A stretch of DNA of 59,206 bases, from contig DASSZD010000074.1 of NCBI GenBank assembly GCA_035702985.1, forward strand, positions 1 to 59,206, written 5' to 3'. This stretch comes from JAKAXG01 sp035702985 (GTDB lineage: Bacteria > Actinomycetota > Acidimicrobiia > Acidimicrobiales > Palsa-688). Below, piece after piece: positions 57,512 through 59,206 of the stretch. Below the pieces are notes generated by a model. It saw only the letters and a program-made list of their open reading frames with translations, was not told the DNA's origin and searched no databases. A program made the position numbers and the translations under genes. Each line of letters begins with the position of its first letter. Positions within the stretch are counted from its first letter, which is position 1.

Positions 57512-57888
57512 GCGACATCCTCCTTGGTGCTCTCCAGCGCTTCCTGGGGGATCGGAGGCGCGCCCTGCGCCAGTTCGGTGATGCCTGTCAGGGCCAGGAC
57601 CCCGGCCACCGCGGCCAGGAACGCCCCGACGATCAGGATGGACAGCCACACGCTGAGGGCGGTGGCGATCCCCGCTACCGCCGCGGCGACCAGAGTGGCG
57701 CCGGCCAGGATGCCCACCACCCCGGCGGCGCCGAATATGCCGGCCCCCACGCCGAACTTCTTGGTCTTGTCGGCCAGCTCGGCCTTGGCCAGCTCCACCT
57801 CCTGGTGCACCAGCGCCGTCACCTGGGTGGACAGGGTCTTGAGCAGTTCCGCAGTGGACTTGTCCTGCAGGTCGGGATCCACGGTCAC
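57475..57888 (-). CDS. Actinobacterial holin-X / phage-holin-superfamily-III-like protein
   Basis: A 137-residue protein. The start (KSTAELLKTLSTQVTALVHQEVELAKAEL) is typical of this family, followed by two transmembrane helices with an Ala/Gly-rich hairpin (about 50-110). Despite the name, chromosomal members are not lytic and their role is unknown. GTG 57888 has GGGAGG 8 bases upstream. It is the first of a two-gene operon with the DUF3618 gene. Confidence 0.85.
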   Translation of the reverse strand: MTVDPDLQDKSTAELLKTLSTQVTALVHQEVELAKAELADKTKKFGVGAGIFGAAGVVGILAGATLVAAAVAGIATALSVWLSILIVGAFLAAVAGVLALTGITELAQGAPPIPQEALESTKEDVAWLKTQARSARP

Positions 57889-58216
57889 GGTTGCCGCCTC
57901 CCGGCCCGGGTGCTCGGGCGAGCGGCTCGCCTCCGGTTGACAGGGCACATCGGTTCTGGGCTCCTTTCGTCCGCCTCTCCACAAGAGGAGGTACCCACCT
58001 GCGGGGAGCCCGACTCCCTCCCCCCGGAAGCCCCCGGGACCCGCTGTGACGAGAATCACTCACCGGCCGGTCGGTTCCGGCTACCGTCACGGATGACGTG
58101 ACCAGAAGAGTGCTCTTATTTTCCGGGTTGGCGGGATTTTCCCGACTCCGGTTGGGTATTTCTCCTGGCGGATAGGACTTCTAGCACCCGCTGAGGCCAG
58201 AGAGACGTACTTCACG
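57889..58216. other. Divergent intergenic region
   Basis: These 328 bases separate the holin-X-like gene and the last hydrolase gene. The right part (58100-58200) is notably AT-richer than the rest of the window, as expected for promoters. GTCAC-GGATGAC-GTGAC at about 58085-58101 and TTGGGT (58152) with TAGGAC (58173), 15 bases apart, are possible regulatory sites. I see no gene or RNA. Confidence 0.4.
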
Positions 58217-59206
58217 ATGGTTAGCCCCGATCACCCGATACCGGCGGCGGCCGGGTCAGAACCGACCCGGACCCCCGCCCGGGACCTCCCGCTGGCTCCC
58301 GCGCCGGTCGCCCCGCCGCGCCGGCCGCTGCGGGTCGTCCCTGAGGGTGAGCGGGCGCCCCGCTCCACCACCGCCGCTCCCGGTCGATGGCTGGACCTGG
58401 GCTCCCGAGGCCGCACCTGGATCAGGGAGGACCCCGGACCCGAGGGCGCCCCGGCGCTGGTGATGCTCCACGGCCTGGGTGCCACGGGCGGCCTCAACTG
58501 GGCCGGGGCCCAGTACGTGCTGCGGGACCAGTTCCGCATGATCACCATCGACCACCGCGGCCACGGTCGGGGCATCCGTACGAAGCGGTTCACCCTGGAG
58601 GACTGTGCCGACGACGCCGCCGCGGCCATAGAGGCCCTGGGGGCCGGCCCGGCCATCGCGGTGGGATACTCCATGGGCGGCCCCATCGCCTCCCTACTGT
58701 GGCGCCGGCACCCGGATCTGGTCGCGGGCATGGTGCTGTGCGCCACGTCCCGCAACTTCCGGGGATCGCCGGCTGAGAAGCTGGCCTTCGCCGGTATGGG
58801 CCTGGCCGGCTCCTCGCCGGTGCTGCTGCCCGACCGGCTGGTCCGGGCGTGGGGTTCGCTGGTCTGCTCGCTGCCCGTGCCGCTGCCGGAGCAGGTCCGC
58901 GACGTGCGGTTCCTCGTCGACGAGCTGGCGGGCCACGACCCCCGTTCCATAGTGCAGGCCACGGCCGCCATCGGAGAGTTCAACTCGTCGGGGTGGATCG
59001 GCCAGGTCGACGTGCCCACCTCGGTGGTCGTGTGCACCAACGACCAGCTGGTCCCGCCGATCCGGCAGTTCCGACTGGCCCGGGCCATCCCCGGTGCCAC
59101 CGTCCGCTGCGTCAAGGGTGGGCACATGTGCGTGGCCGGGGGCACCGCCAAGGAGCGGTTCCTGGCCGCCCTGCGGCAGTCCTGCCTGGAGGTGGCCTCC
59201 GGCGGG
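58217..59206 (+). CDS. Alpha/beta-fold hydrolase, 3'-truncated by window edge
   Basis: Reading from ATG 58217, 330 codons are open to the end of the window. A Pro/Ala/Arg-rich, apparently disordered start of about 60 residues precedes an alpha/beta hydrolase: LHGLGATGG (oxyanion), DHRGHG, nucleophile elbow GYSMGG, acid in TNDQLVPP and histidine in KGGHMCV. Helices between suggest a cap domain. There is no membrane segment. The stop is outside the window, though the domain itself looks complete. The substrate is unknown. Confidence 0.85.
   Translation, partial: MVSPDHPIPAAAGSEPTRTPARDLPLAPAPVAPPRRPLRVVPEGERAPRSTTAAPGRWLDLGSRGRTWIREDPGPEGAPALVMLHGLGATGGLNWAGAQYVLRDQFRMITIDHRGHGRGIRTKRFTLEDCADDAAAAIEALGAGPAIAVGYSMGGPIASLLWRRHPDLVAGMVLCATSRNFRGSPAEKLAFAGMGLAGSSPVLLPDRLVRAWGSLVCSLPVPLPEQVRDVRFLVDELAGHDPRSIVQATAAIGEFNSSGWIGQVDVPTSVVVCTNDQLVPPIRQFRLARAIPGATVRCVKGGHMCVAGGTAKERFLAALRQSCLEVASGG

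Noticed and set aside
57475..57888. Holin-like gene as part of a prophage
   Set aside because: It is paired with a DUF3618 gene, as in many actinobacterial chromosomes, and no phage genes are near.

Overview
The window is very GC-rich DNA with densely packed genes, frequent GTG starts and many ATGA/GTGA stop-start overlaps. WhiB, a GlnR-type regulator beside two glutamine synthetases, paired ArsA/GET3-like ATPases, a PonA-type penicillin-binding protein, a bc1-aa3 respiratory operon, an F420-type LLM oxidoreductase and DUF3618/holin-X-like proteins point to an actinobacterium. I would guess a deep-branching class such as Acidimicrobiia. That placement is inference; no rRNA is present.

Layout. 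1-0.8 kb: the 3' part of a tyrosine recombinase gene whose frame ends inside a tRNA-Pro(CGG) gene, which looks like the right edge of an integrated element. 0.8-13 kb: a receiver protein and STAS pair, then a block resembling the mycobacterial Rv3677c-Rv3682 neighbourhood (two ArsA-like ATPases, WhiB, hydrolase, Rieske protein, PonA, a degenerate trypsin-fold protein, an MBL-fold hydrolase). 11-15.6 kb: Fe-S genes (Mrp, SufR-like repressor, A-type carrier), a shrunken xanthine-dehydrogenase-like protein and RidA. 15.6-18.9 kb: nitrogen control (GlnR, GSI, GSII) with a candidate GlnR box between the divergent synthetase genes. 18.9-20.5 kb: a patatin-like protein followed by a clear streptavidin-family protein. 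20.6-29.6 kb: BON protein, EamA transporter, a DUF2231-Rieske fusion, an acyl-CoA-dehydrogenase-like / PIG-L-methyltransferase fusion / GT2 cluster, amidase, LLM oxidoreductase and cupin, with three regularly spaced palindromes before the cupin. 29.6-33.1 kb: LysR regulator, acetate-type transporter, MFS transporter. 33.3-41.6 kb: a translationally coupled oxidase/bc1 operon and a CtaG-like protein. 41.7-50.3 kb: MarR-CLC, TetR, SDR, CPA antiporter, PAP2 and sugar transporter. 50.4-53.5 kb: GH65 phosphorylase and beta-phosphoglucomutase. 53.6-55.4 kb: small charged proteins and a DksA-like zinc-finger protein. 55.5-59.2 kb: FAD oxidoreductase, DUF3618/holin-X pair and a hydrolase running off the end.

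Functional links. The sugar genes form an uptake, phosphorolysis and isomerisation route. The respiratory operon carries electrons from quinol to oxygen. The Mrp/SufR/A-carrier group fits Fe-S cluster homeostasis, and GlnR with its box fits nitrogen control. Many genes carry a TANNNT -10 box only 6-8 bases before the start codon, so leaderless mRNAs are probably common.

Most notable observations: a cytoplasmic avidin coupled to a patatin; the evenly spaced palindromes with compensatory arm changes; a cytochrome oxidase lacking the usual D- and K-channel residues; a CLC with Lys at the gating-Glu position; a pseudoprotease; a miniature xanthine-dehydrogenase-like protein with a problematic start; and a probable AUC start codon.
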